This document shows positions 7,502-16,310 of a stretch of 59,475 nucleotides of DNA, in pieces. Within the stretch, counting starts at the first letter, position 1, and the number at the start of each line of letters is the position of its first letter. The stretch spans positions 1 through 59,475 of the forward strand of contig NZ_FXTM01000011.1 of the NCBI RefSeq assembly GCF_900182585.1, given 5' to 3'. The stretch comes from Balnearium lithotrophicum (GTDB lineage: Bacteria > Aquificota > Aquificia > Desulfurobacteriales > Desulfurobacteriaceae). The position numbers were made by a program, and so were the translations under genes. The notes beneath the pieces were generated by a model. The model made no database searches. It was given only the letters and a program-made list of their open reading frames with translations, and was not told the DNA's origin.

Positions 7502-9093
7502 TTAGTTCCTTCCTCTTTCAACCATTTTCCTATCACATTTGCCAACAATTCAGGATAATCCTTACCTATTTCTACAAGTTTTAGGTATTTAGGGTTTTGT
7601 TGCAGGTTAATTTCCTCAAATTCTCCCTCTTTTTTCTTAGTCTCAAGCTCAGCTAAGAGAGTTTCAGCCCCAGGAAGTTCCATAGGTTTCTGAGGAGGTG
7701 GAACCTTTCTCTTTCTAAAAATAACTACCATAACTCCAGTTGTCATCAACAGAATGAAACCTGCTGCAACAAAGTACCATACATTCCACTTTCTTCCAAC
7801 TTCTGCCCCTTGTTGACTTAAAAGCTTAGACTCAAAAGGAACACTTGCCACCGTCACCTGGTCTCCTCTCTTTGGGTCATAACCTATAGCACTTTTTACT
7901 ATACTTTCATAGATTTTCATTTCATCAGGAGGTCTTTGTACAAACTTATATTCAATAGAACCATCCTTGTTAACAATTTTTTTGTACTTACCGTCTATCA
8001 AAACACCGACAGTTATTCTCTTTATTTTAAAAATTGGTAATATTGATTCCTGAACTGTTTTGGAAACGTCATAGTTGGTGGTTACGTCCTGCTTCTCCCT
8101 TTCTGTTGTTTGAGATGGAGAACCCGTATTAACAACAGGAGGAACGTTAGTAGTAGAACCGGGAATTCCTTGGGGTTCTTTCTTCTGTCCCTTCTCCTTC
8201 TCTTTTATCTTTCTCTGACTGACAACAGCAACCATATCCGGATTGTATATCTCTTCCTTTCTTTTAACGCTTCCTGTTTCTATTTCAACAGAAGCACTTA
8301 CTACCACTTTACCACTTCCTAAAACTCGAGAAAGCATAGCTCTAACTTTTCTCTCTATGTCTCTCTCTAATCGCTTTTTTATCTGGAGCTCCTTAGAGGA
8401 TAGGACCTGATTTTCATTGTTAATATCTAACAAGTCAGTAAGAACCCTCCCCCTATTATCGACAACTTCAACATTTTCAGGTTTCAAACCAGGAACGGCA
8501 TGAGAAACCAAAAAAACTATTGCTTTAACCTGTTCAGGGGTTAAATCCCTACCAGGCCAGAGTTTTATTAGAATAGAAGCTTTCGGCTCTTGAGTTTCCC
8601 TTACAAAAATGGAATCCTTCGGTAAAGCTATATTGACCTTAGCTTCCTCAATGGCATCTATTGATTCAATTGTTCTTTCCAATTCCCCTTCTAAAGCTCT
8701 TAAATAGTTAACGTTTTCTTGAAATTGGGTTATACCTAACTTGGGTTCATCAAATATTTCGAAACCAACTGTTTTACCGTGAGGGATTCCCTTAGCTGCC
8801 AATTTCAGCCTTACTTCATAGACTTTATCCTTAGGAACTAAGATAATAGAACCATCACCCTCAACTTTGTATGGAATGTGACTTTCCTGTAAAACAGAAA
8901 GGATTTCACCTGCATCATCGGGATTTAAATGGGTATACAAAACAGCATAATCCTTTTCAGGAGAATGAGTAATTAGAATAAATCCAAGAAAAGAAAGCAA
9001 AGTAAGAGCTCCTAAGGTCAGAGCAATATTCCTTGGAGTTGCATTTTCCTTTAGAAACTTCTGGAATTTAGCCTTTAATTCTTCAAAATTCAA
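7498..9093 (-). CDS. fliF: Flagellar MS-ring protein FliF
   Basis: FliF forms the MS-ring in the inner membrane and the platform for C-ring and export gate. A first membrane helix lies near residues 23-43 and a second near residues 430-455. Between them are the ring-building domains with YAVLYTHLNPDDAGEI and LEGELERTIESIDAIEEAKV. The C-terminal tail (PELLANVIGKWLKEE) is the expected FliG-binding motif. Length (531) is normal. It sits next to fliE, while fliG is about 15 kb upstream in the same string. Confidence 0.95.
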   Translation of the reverse strand: MNFEELKAKFQKFLKENATPRNIALTLGALTLLSFLGFILITHSPEKDYAVLYTHLNPDDAGEILSVLQESHIPYKVEGDGSIILVPKDKVYEVRLKLAAKGIPHGKTVGFEIFDEPKLGITQFQENVNYLRALEGELERTIESIDAIEEAKVNIALPKDSIFVRETQEPKASILIKLWPGRDLTPEQVKAIVFLVSHAVPGLKPENVEVVDNRGRVLTDLLDINNENQVLSSKELQIKKRLERDIERKVRAMLSRVLGSGKVVVSASVEIETGSVKRKEEIYNPDMVAVVSQRKIKEKEKGQKKEPQGIPGSTTNVPPVVNTGSPSQTTEREKQDVTTNYDVSKTVQESILPIFKIKRITVGVLIDGKYKKIVNKDGSIEYKFVQRPPDEMKIYESIVKSAIGYDPKRGDQVTVASVPFESKLLSQQGAEVGRKWNVWYFVAAGFILLMTTGVMVVIFRKRKVPPPQKPMELPGAETLLAELETKKKEGEFEEINLQQNPKYLKLVEIGKDYPELLANVIGKWLKEEGTK

Positions 9094-9103
9094 GGAGAGC
9101 TCC

Positions 9104-9388
9104 CTATACCTGCATTCTCATAATTTCCTGATAGCTTTCCAAAGCCTTATTTCTAATTTCCGTTAGAAGTCTTAAGGAAATATCTGCCTTTTCAATAATA
9201 AACATCGCCTCTTCAAAGTTTTTTATTTTTCCTTGGGACAGGAGATTCTCTACATTTCTGGCACTAATCTGATTCTGATTTACTTCCTTTAAAAAGCCTT
9301 CTAAGACTTCTTCAAAACCGGACTTTTGATTTTTATATTTCTGTCCTAAGACTTGATTTGGAATATTGGAATCAAGAAAGATTTTCAT
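9104..9388 (-). CDS. fliE: MS-ring/rod junction protein FliE
   Basis: FliE joins the MS-ring to the rod and is the first exported rod component. The 94-residue product has the short helical form of the family and its conserved end, ADISLRLLTEIRNKALESYQ, followed by EIMRMQV. It lies between flgC and fliF, the standard flgB-flgC-fliE-fliF arrangement. Confidence 0.92.
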   Translation of the reverse strand: MKIFLDSNIPNQVLGQKYKNQKSGFEEVLEGFLKEVNQNQISARNVENLLSQGKIKNFEEAMFIIEKADISLRLLTEIRNKALESYQEIMRMQV

Positions 9389-9396
9389 ATCTCCCC

Positions 9397-9804
9397 CTAA
9401 GCTTTTAAGATGTTTAATGTATCTAATAAGCTGTTTTTATAGGTATTGAAAGCCGTTAAATTTGCCTCGTAGCTTCTAACTGCCGAAATCATATCAACCA
9501 TTTCTTTTATAGGATCAACATTGGGTAAGTGTACGTATCCCTTCTCATCAGCAAGGGGATTTTTTGGGTCATACTTTAACCTAAAGGAAGACGGGTCTTC
9601 CACAATTTTCTTAACCCTCACCCTGTAAACTGGAACTCCTCCTTCGTCTTCTAAAACAGCTTCAAAAATTGGCACTTTCCTTCTATAGGGTTTTCCATTT
9701 TCATCTATAGAATTTGCGTTGGCTAGATTACTTGAAGAAGTTAGCATTCTAACTCTCTGTGAAAGCATTCCAGTCAAGGATACTTCTAATCCCTTGAAAA
9801 TCAT
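9397..9804 (-). CDS. flgC: Flagellar proximal rod protein FlgC
   Basis: FlgC is a rod subunit. The N-terminal rod signature (SSSNLANANSIDENGKPYRR) and the C-terminal coiled-coil motif (MVDMISAVRSYEANLTAFN) are both present. The 135-residue length matches the family. It follows flgB by 2 nt and precedes fliE by 8 nt. Confidence 0.95.
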   Translation of the reverse strand: MIFKGLEVSLTGMLSQRVRMLTSSSNLANANSIDENGKPYRRKVPIFEAVLEDEGGVPVYRVRVKKIVEDPSSFRLKYDPKNPLADEKGYVHLPNVDPIKEMVDMISAVRSYEANLTAFNTYKNSLLDTLNILKA

Positions 9805-9806
9805 AC

Positions 9807-10181
9807 CTATCTCCCCTGAATAGCTAGTTTAATTTTTCCAATCTCCTTTCTCAAAATTTCATTAAGAGCCTTTATCATAACGTTAGATTCAGCAAACTTA
9901 GCCAACTCTCTATCAAGATTTACCTCATTGGAATCATATCCTGAGTATGTTTCATCTTTAATTTCTTTAAACTTTACAGAAGTTGTGAAGTATGGGTCCA
10001 TATGTTTCGGGTCAGTTCTCTTCAAACTGAGATTCTTCTTAAACTCCTTCTCAAATATGAGGTCTTTAGGAACGTAATTTGGAGTATCAACGTTGGCTAT
10101 ATTTCCCTGTATAACTTCTGAACGTCTAAAAAAATATGTAATTCCCTCTTCTAACGGTAAAAGACTCTTAAAGATTTCCAT
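9807..10181 (-). CDS. flgB: Flagellar proximal rod protein FlgB
   Basis: FlgB is the innermost rod subunit. The signature SEVIQGNIANVDTPNYVPKD is at residues 23-42. The start is the ATG at 10181, chosen because it is preceded by TTGGAGGAAAACA, a strong ribosome-binding site; an upstream in-frame start at 10226 lies deeper in the preceding gene and has none. The product is then about 124 residues, within the family range. It overlaps the TPR gene by 14 nt. Confidence 0.92.
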   Translation of the reverse strand: MEIFKSLLPLEEGITYFFRRSEVIQGNIANVDTPNYVPKDLIFEKEFKKNLSLKRTDPKHMDPYFTTSVKFKEIKDETYSGYDSNEVNLDRELAKFAESNVMIKALNEILRKEIGKIKLAIQGR

Positions 10182-12090
10182 TGTTTTCCTCCAATAATAA
10201 GTCTTCGTAGGCTGTCCTTGAAACAATTGCCATATTATCTACACACCCCTTTATCAAAGCATACCCCCTACGTGCATCGTCAAGTTTCCCGAGTCTCGTT
10301 GATGATATTGTATAAAAACTTCCGATAAGACAATCCTTATATCCCTTCTTTATTAAACTTTTAGAAACAGAAAAAACAGCTAAGTAATTATCATTTTGGA
10401 GGGACAACTCTAAAAATTTCAGAATAGACATCTTTGTAATAATATCATTTTGATACTCATCTAAAATACCTTTATTTAATTTTAAAATTTTATAGGCGTT
10501 ATTAAAATTATTCTTAACAGAATTGTAATAAATTAAAATTGAATTAACGTCAGTTGGAAATCTTTTTTCACAAAACCTCAGTCTTTTAGTGTCTATATTT
10601 AGGTTATTTCCAAGAATAATCTCAATCTTGTCTTTTAATACTATGTACAAGCATAAATTTTTATTTTTAACTTTCTTTAAAACTTCTATGGCCTCTTGAA
10701 AATCCTTGTCCTCAAATAAAGCTTCGGCCAAAAGCAGTCTATCACTGTCCTTTTTCCACTTATTTAAAATGAATTTAAGAAGCTCTATTCGTAATTTCCT
10801 TTGATTACAAGCTTTTAAATCCTTTTCTATTTTTATTAAAATATTTTTATCAAAAGTAAATTGGAAAAATCGGGGATTAGAACGATACAACAGACACATC
10901 TTTTCTGAAGGAAGTTTTAACAAATAGGGTTCCCAGAGTCTTTTCAGAAATTCTTTTTGTTCGAACTTAACTTGCTCAGGGAAAATGAGGGAAACTTCCC
11001 AGGTTAACCTATCGAATATGTTTTTGGGAGCTCCAAGTTTAAAAACTAAATAACCAAAATCTGACAAAGCGTATATTCCAACGTAAGTAGTTCTATAGTT
11101 AACAAGGACTTTCGTTATATAGGAAATGGGATTTTCAAAAGCAGGGTCCTTTGAAAGAAGAGCTCTGTACTTTACAACAGGAATATCCATTAAAGGAATA
11201 ATCTTTAATCTTGCTACTTCTGCTTCTTCACTTGTAGGAAAATCCCTAATTACGGAATAGTAATAAATAAATGCCAATTTATAGTTGTTTTTCTTTAACT
11301 CTATATCACCTAAACGTATATAGCTCTTTCTAACAACTAGCGGGTCTTTAACCAAAGAAGCGATTCTTCTAAAAACTTGTTCAGAGAGATTAAGTTTCCC
11401 TGTTCTATATATATCCTCAGCTACTATAAAGTAGTACTCTGGATTGTCTATTAAATATTCTTCAAATTCCTTGTATAACCTAAAGAAGTAAGGAAGAGCT
11501 TTTTCATAGTTCCCCTTTAAAAAGAGAATCAACCCCTTTAAAAATAGAATCTCCCTTTTTTGAATACTGTTTAAATTAGGAGAGGTCGAAACTAGTATAA
11601 AATACTCATCCACTATATCTATTCTTTGGCTCCACAGAGCTGTTCTGATGATTCCTATTGTAGTATCGATTCTTTCCTTCTGAGTTTTTGCCTTAAGAAA
11701 AGCAACCCTATAAACTGCTAATGCCTGTTCGTAAAAGGAAAGGGCTTCATATATTTTCGCCTTGGTATAGTAGTAGTCCCAAGGTAAAGCTTTATTGCCT
11801 AAATTTATAAAATAAAGCTGAAGGTAGTTTAAAGCTTGCCAGAAAAATTTCTTATTTCCCGTCTTTCTACCAATTGCATAATAGGTTTTTGAAAGCATTA
11901 GAAGGGCATTTGCGTAGTATTTAGAATCTGGCTTTAATAGCTTGAGAAAATAATCTAATGCAATAGAATAGGAACCTATTTTATACTGTCTTATACCCTT
12001 TTTATAAATTTGATAATCCTTATCAATATTAACTGCATGAGCAGAACACAGCAGTAAAACGCTTAAGATGCAGGAAAACAGGTATTTCAA
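10168..12090 (-). CDS. Secreted TPR-repeat protein inside the flagellar operon (function unknown)
   Basis: I do not recognise a named family. The 640-residue protein begins with a clear signal peptide (MKYLFSCILSVLLLCSAHA) and then consists of helical hairpins of tetratricopeptide type, for example YKIGSYSIALDYFLKLLKPD, FYEQALAVYRVAFLKAK and GNYEKALPYFFRLYKEF. No catalytic motif is visible. It would act in the periplasm or at the outer membrane. It is tied by overlaps to fliK upstream (4 nt) and flgB downstream (14 nt), so a role in the basal body is likely. Periplasmic TPR proteins such as PflA of Campylobacter scaffold motor accessory rings; this is an analogy, not a demonstrated homology. 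The gene is visibly AT-rich. Confidence 0.7.
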   Translation of the reverse strand: MKYLFSCILSVLLLCSAHAVNIDKDYQIYKKGIRQYKIGSYSIALDYFLKLLKPDSKYYANALLMLSKTYYAIGRKTGNKKFFWQALNYLQLYFINLGNKALPWDYYYTKAKIYEALSFYEQALAVYRVAFLKAKTQKERIDTTIGIIRTALWSQRIDIVDEYFILVSTSPNLNSIQKREILFLKGLILFLKGNYEKALPYFFRLYKEFEEYLIDNPEYYFIVAEDIYRTGKLNLSEQVFRRIASLVKDPLVVRKSYIRLGDIELKKNNYKLAFIYYYSVIRDFPTSEEAEVARLKIIPLMDIPVVKYRALLSKDPAFENPISYITKVLVNYRTTYVGIYALSDFGYLVFKLGAPKNIFDRLTWEVSLIFPEQVKFEQKEFLKRLWEPYLLKLPSEKMCLLYRSNPRFFQFTFDKNILIKIEKDLKACNQRKLRIELLKFILNKWKKDSDRLLLAEALFEDKDFQEAIEVLKKVKNKNLCLYIVLKDKIEIILGNNLNIDTKRLRFCEKRFPTDVNSILIYYNSVKNNFNNAYKILKLNKGILDEYQNDIITKMSILKFLELSLQNDNYLAVFSVSKSLIKKGYKDCLIGSFYTISSTRLGKLDDARRGYALIKGCVDNMAIVSRTAYEDLLLEENNGNL

Positions 12091-13085
12091 ACCTTTAACT
12101 CCAATTTATCTTTAAGTTCTGGAGTCAGTGTATGATTAACCTTTTTAGATTTTATATACAATTTCCCTGGAATGAAACCATGGCTCCTTATTATAGAAGC
12201 TAACTCAGAGGATAAATCAGGATAGATTGAAAACTGGGTTAGAACTTGCAAATTTATGATTCTACCCTGTAAGTTGAGTTTAAGACTCAAATTTTTATCC
12301 GAATAGTTTAAAGAAAACAACTGTGTGTCACGAGGAAAAATTAATTCTTTATTCTTAGTGAAAGAATTATTAAGATTTCCTTCGGAATTGCTTTCATGAT
12401 ACAAATTGTTATTTTGATCGGCAAAAGTATGAATGTCTGTTTTATCGTTGACATTAAAAAACAGGTCTTTATTACTAAATAAATTTAACTCATTTGTTGA
12501 ACTTTTATTTTCAAACTTTTCTCTTGAATTCTTTCTCTCATTGGAGTTAAATCTTCCCTGAATAATATCTATAGCGTTTTTAAAATTATCCTTTAAATAA
12601 TAGGAACCTTCAAATTTTATCTTATTAAGATTAGTACTAAAAATTTTATTTCTTTTCTTAAAAGGAATAGATGTAAAAACTTTATGTTTATGATTAACGT
12701 TAGCTGGACTAACAAAATTTTTAGTATTATCCCTCTTTCCTAAAGAGGTTAAGAGATTTTCAAATACCTGAAAGTCTACTTCTCGGTTCACCGAACTGTT
12801 AAGTGGTTCTTTAACGTTTAAATTGTTGTTACGATGAAAATCATTTAAGTTAGAAACTTTTGGTGTATCTCTATTAATGTTATACAGTTTGATTAAGGGA
12901 ATTTTTTTACTTATTAGCTTACTTTGGCCGGTTTTAAAAATATTTTCTCTACCAAATGAACTTCTTTTAACCTTTCTAACAGGAGAAAACTTACTAAATT
13001 TCCCATAATTCTCATTATTAGATACCTTTAGTTTCTTAATTAAATTCCTATGAGTAAATTCTCTCGTTTCCAAAGGAACATTCAA
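12087..13085 (-). CDS. fliK: FliK-like hook-length control protein, C-terminal ORF (split gene)
   Basis: This ORF carries the only FliK-like segment in the operon: near the C-terminus LNLQGRIINLQVLTQFSIYP and the following ELASIIRSHGFIPGKLYIK resemble the Flg_hook domain that contacts FlhB. The rest is Asn/Lys/Ser-rich and probably disordered, as in FliK N-terminal parts. Its only start near the 5' end is a TTG at 13085 with no Shine-Dalgarno. Its frame stays open upstream and joins the preceding ORF if one A is dropped from the A10 run at 13133-13142. I read it as the 3' part of one fliK gene of about 530 codons. Confidence 0.6.
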   Translation of the reverse strand: MNVPLETREFTHRNLIKKLKVSNNENYGKFSKFSPVRKVKRSSFGRENIFKTGQSKLISKKIPLIKLYNINRDTPKVSNLNDFHRNNNLNVKEPLNSSVNREVDFQVFENLLTSLGKRDNTKNFVSPANVNHKHKVFTSIPFKKRNKIFSTNLNKIKFEGSYYLKDNFKNAIDIIQGRFNSNERKNSREKFENKSSTNELNLFSNKDLFFNVNDKTDIHTFADQNNNLYHESNSEGNLNNSFTKNKELIFPRDTQLFSLNYSDKNLSLKLNLQGRIINLQVLTQFSIYPDLSSELASIIRSHGFIPGKLYIKSKKVNHTLTPELKDKLELKV

Positions 13086-13119
13086 GAGAAGATTATCTAA
13101 TCTATCTTCTGTTTTCTCA

Positions 13120-13680
13120 CTATTTATTAATCTTTTTTTTTTCTTTAGATAAGTTTGTTTTGTAAAGGTTCACCTTATGTCCTAAAAATTTAGGTTCTTT
13201 TCTGAGAACTAAAAGTTGGTTGTTAGAATAACCAACCAATTTTCTTTGAGGTTCCTCTAAAAAAGTATTTCTTTTGAAATTTTTAACAGTTTTAACTAAG
13301 TTAACACCAAATAGTAGCTTATCTTTCCTCAAAATTATTTTATTATTTATTTTGTTTATCTTTCCAGTATTATCAATATTGGAATTTTTAGATACAAATT
13401 TAATATTCCTCTTTAGGTTATTTTTTTTAACACAACTATTTATGTTAATAAAATCGTTAATTTTAAAACCTTTCATTAGAAATTGACTGAATAATATGGT
13501 ATCTTCACTAATTTTTGTCTCTGATTTCCCTCTGATAGTGGAATTAGTTTTCTCATTCGATTCGTTATTACAAGCAAAGCTTTTAAAGATTTCTTCAAAA
13601 GATGAGGTAGAGGGGTGAATGGGCATTTTCTTTTTTTTTCCATTAATAAGGTTATTAAATATTATCCTTAAAAGGTTCAT
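13120..13680 (-). CDS. N-terminal ORF of split fliK (low-complexity)
   Basis: This Asn/Lys-rich ORF of 186 codons has no recognisable domain. The start is the ATG at 13680, preceded by GAGGATAAA; the longer in-frame start at 13695 is a TTG without a ribosome-binding site. It ends in Lys-Glu-Lys-Lys-Lys over an A10 run, only 34 nt before the next ORF and in a different frame. An A9 run also lies near its 5' end (13631-13639). It is most simply the N-terminal, disordered part of FliK. Confidence 0.55.
   Translation of the reverse strand: MNLLRIIFNNLINGKKKKMPIHPSTSSFEEIFKSFACNNESNEKTNSTIRGKSETKISEDTILFSQFLMKGFKINDFININSCVKKNNLKRNIKFVSKNSNIDNTGKINKINNKIILRKDKLLFGVNLVKTVKNFKRNTFLEEPQRKLVGYSNNQLLVLRKEPKFLGHKVNLYKTNLSKEKKKINK
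13133..13142 (-). other. A10 homopolymer at the fliK frame break (possible slippage site)
   Basis: Ten T on the plus strand (A10 in the message). Read as ten A, the upstream ORF ends 12 nt later (att aat aaa tag). Read as nine (or twelve) A, the frame passes without a stop through aga tta ata aat agt into the downstream FliK ORF. Runs of this length are known sites of polymerase slippage and are also common sites of sequencing error and of indels. Confidence 0.75.
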
Positions 13681-13716
13681 TTTATCCTCAATCAACTTTA
13701 CAAAACTACATTTTAA

Positions 13717-14334
13717 TTATACCAAAGTCTTAAAAATATCCTTTAGCTTTTTAAGAGCTCCGGCCTTAATTTGAGAAACCCTCGAGACGGTAACTCCTAA
13801 AATTTCAGCAACTGACTTCAAATCAAGTTCCTCAACAAACAGAAGTTGAAGAACCAGCTGTTCCCTCTCTGATAATTCCCCAATAGCCCTTGAAAGTAAC
13901 GCTGTCAATTCCTTTTTTATGAGGTCAGTTTCAGGATTTATAACACTAGAAACTAATGTATCCTTAATTTTTAAGGTATCAGAACCATTAAAGAGTTCTC
14001 TCTCTATAGATATAAAGAAGGAAACTTCGTCCTTTATCTCATTCCAATCAGATTTTTTTATTTTATTTCTAATGTTTCTAGGAAGGGGGTCAAGCTTCCT
14101 TAAATAGTCTAAAATTTCGCCTCTAATTTTTATGTAAGCATAAGTGGAAAAGCTGGACTTCTTCTCATTGTAATTTTCTACCGCCTTTATTAGACCTATA
14201 ACTCCAGTGTTAACAAGCTCATCAAAATCGATAATTCCTTCCGGAATTCTCCTATAGATAGAACCTGCTATTTTCTTTACTAAAGGAAGATTCTCTAAAA
14301 CAATTTCTTTCTTTGTCTTTGTCCTTCTATACAT
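13717..14334 (-). CDS. fliA: Flagellar RNA polymerase sigma factor sigma-28 (FliA)
   Basis: FliA directs transcription of late flagellar genes. Region 2 is seen in IDFDELVNTGVIGLIKAVEN and FSTYAYIKIRGEILDYLRK; region 4 has the helix-turn-helix LKSVAEILGVTVSRVSQIK near the C-terminus. The 205 residues are slightly short for sigma-28 but complete. It directly follows flhG without a spacer, as in many flhA-flhF-flhG-fliA clusters. No FlgM anti-sigma gene was recognised in the window. Confidence 0.93.
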   Translation of the reverse strand: MYRRTKTKKEIVLENLPLVKKIAGSIYRRIPEGIIDFDELVNTGVIGLIKAVENYNEKKSSFSTYAYIKIRGEILDYLRKLDPLPRNIRNKIKKSDWNEIKDEVSFFISIERELFNGSDTLKIKDTLVSSVINPETDLIKKELTALLSRAIGELSEREQLVLQLLFVEELDLKSVAEILGVTVSRVSQIKAGALKKLKDIFKTLV

Positions 14335-15189
14335 TTAAATCCCTTCTTTTAAAAATTTTAAGACTCTTTTTATAAAACTCTCCTTCTCCTCCTTTACAAC
14401 TTCACCAGTATCTAACTGAGCTATTCTTTTAACTTCTAAGGAGAACTGGTCTGAGGGATAACTTTTTACTACTAAGGAACCTCTTCTAAGAGTGCTTCTT
14501 ACATGTGAGGACTCAGGAAGAATACCTGCAAGTTTTATATCAAATCCAAGAAATTTCCTTACAGATGATTCAAGACGACTAAATGTATCAAAACCCTCCC
14601 TTCTACTTGAGGTCATGTTAACTATAATTTTAAACCTATTATAGTTGAATATTTTGTTCATGCTCTTGATAAAAGCATAAGCATCGGTTAAGGCTGTAGG
14701 TTCTGGAGTTGTGATTACGTAAGTTTCTGAAGATGCTCTACAGAAACTTAAAGTAAACCTCGATATACCGGCAGAGTTATCGATAATAATGTAGTCGTAA
14801 TTTTCAATTACTCTTTCAAGTTGTAGAACCAAATTTGAGGCCTCGTAGGAGTCTATTTCATCAAACGAGTCAATACCTGAAAATCCTAAAACAACATCGA
14901 AGTTATAGACCTTTTGAACTACCTCCTCGATACTGGCTCCTTTTAATACAGATTTCAGATTCTTCTCTGGAGTTAAACCTAAAAGAATGTGGGTATTTCC
15001 CAACCCTATATCACAATCGAGAAGCAGAACTCTTTTCTCAAAAGAATTAGCAAGAACGTACGCCATTGAAGTAGAAACTGTCGTTTTACCTACACCTCCC
15101 TTTCCACTAGCAAAAGAGAGGACTTTCCTGTACCCTCTATTCTCCTTTTCCTTAACCAGCTTTAATAAATTGTCTACCTGGGTTTTCAT
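14335..15189 (-). CDS. flhG: MinD-like ATPase FlhG (FleN/YlxH), flagellar number regulator
   Basis: FlhG is a ParA/MinD-type ATPase that works with FlhF to control flagellar number and site. The deviant Walker A motif SGKGGVGKTT is at residues 28-37, the switch segment VLLLDCDIGLGNTHILLG follows, and IIIDNSAGIS is the Walker B/switch II region. A basic C-terminal tail could form the membrane-targeting helix. It overlaps flhF by 4 nt and abuts fliA. Confidence 0.92.
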   Translation of the reverse strand: MKTQVDNLLKLVKEKENRGYRKVLSFASGKGGVGKTTVSTSMAYVLANSFEKRVLLLDCDIGLGNTHILLGLTPEKNLKSVLKGASIEEVVQKVYNFDVVLGFSGIDSFDEIDSYEASNLVLQLERVIENYDYIIIDNSAGISRFTLSFCRASSETYVITTPEPTALTDAYAFIKSMNKIFNYNRFKIIVNMTSSRREGFDTFSRLESSVRKFLGFDIKLAGILPESSHVRSTLRRGSLVVKSYPSDQFSLEVKRIAQLDTGEVVKEEKESFIKRVLKFLKEGI

Positions 15190-16310
15190 CTTTCTCCTAA
15201 AAGGTAGTCTGCAACAATAGCTGGGGAAAGAACTCTTATATCCTCAGGAACCCTCTGCCCTGTACTGAGATAAGAGACTGGCAATTTAGACCTATACCCA
15301 ACGTTAATAAGAACCCCTGGTTGTGAAGTTTCGTCTATTTTTGTGAAGAAAAGGTACTTTATAGGGAAAAAGCTTCTGTACTTATTGACTACTTCCATAG
15401 CCTCTCTAGTATCATAATTACACGATATTAGAAGGAAGTTTTCTATGGGGGCTCCAACGCCAGAAAGTATTGCTTTTATTTCTCCCAATCTAAAGTAATC
15501 ATAGTGGCTTCTACCTACTGTGTCTATCAGAATTACATCCAAGTTCTCAAGATTATTTACTATCTCCTTTAATTTCTTTGGGTCAGTTGCAACAAAAAAC
15601 GGAACGTTCAAAATGGAAGCATAAACCCTTGCTTGCTGAACGGCTCCTACTTTAAAAGTATCTGTACTAATTACCCCAACCTTTAACTGCTGTTCTATTA
15701 CAAATTTACTTGCAAGTTTAAACAAATTGGTTGTTTTACCAACACCTGTTGGACCTAAAAAGGCAAATACTCTTTTTTCCCCCTCAGAAATTTTTAAATC
15801 ACCAGTAAAGGAGAGAATTTCCTCCAATCCCTTAATAAGAGCCTCTCTAAATGTAGCAGTACTGAGGTCGAGTTTATCCGTTTCAATATCTAAGCCACAT
15901 GAATGTTTTACCAATTCAATGGCGACCTCTAAATCAACACCCTTTTTTACAAGCAAATCTATAAGTTCTAAAGCATCGCCTGTAAATTCATTTAAATTTT
16001 GAGTTACATTTCTGCTTTCCAATTCCTCATAGGAAATAACAGGCTGAAAAGAACACTTAGAAATTTCCTCACTTACAGATAGCAACATATTTTTTAATTC
16101 TTCAATTTCTTTTTTTATCTCATCCTCTTCAATTTTCTCCTTTTGTTCCTTTTTAGTAACAAAGAGCTTGTAAGTTTTCTTTCTCAAAAAGGGAATAAAG
16201 GAGGGTTTCTTTTCAACTTCATAGTACAGGATTTCTATATCACCTAATTCTTTTTTTGCCCGTTCTATAAGTTCGTCTAAGTTTTCACCCTCATAAACCT
16301 TTATGCTCAT
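15186..16310 (-). CDS. flhF: SRP-type GTPase FlhF
   Basis: FlhF is a GTPase of the SRP54/FtsY family that positions the flagellum at the pole. The order is a basic N-terminal domain (about residues 1-110), a helical N domain, and the G domain with FLGPTGVGKTTNLFKLASKF, VGVISTDTFKVGAVQQ, DVILIDTVGRS and FTKIDET. The 374-residue length is normal. It overlaps both flhA and flhG by 4 nt. Confidence 0.94.
   Translation of the reverse strand: MSIKVYEGENLDELIERAKKELGDIEILYYEVEKKPSFIPFLRKKTYKLFVTKKEQKEKIEEDEIKKEIEELKNMLLSVSEEISKCSFQPVISYEELESRNVTQNLNEFTGDALELIDLLVKKGVDLEVAIELVKHSCGLDIETDKLDLSTATFREALIKGLEEILSFTGDLKISEGEKRVFAFLGPTGVGKTTNLFKLASKFVIEQQLKVGVISTDTFKVGAVQQARVYASILNVPFFVATDPKKLKEIVNNLENLDVILIDTVGRSHYDYFRLGEIKAILSGVGAPIENFLLISCNYDTREAMEVVNKYRSFFPIKYLFFTKIDETSQPGVLINVGYRSKLPVSYLSTGQRVPEDIRVLSPAIVADYLLGER

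Noticed and set aside
12087-13680. Two independent proteins at the fliK locus
   Set aside because: The downstream ORF lacks a ribosome-binding site and an ATG, and both join through the A10 run without a stop.
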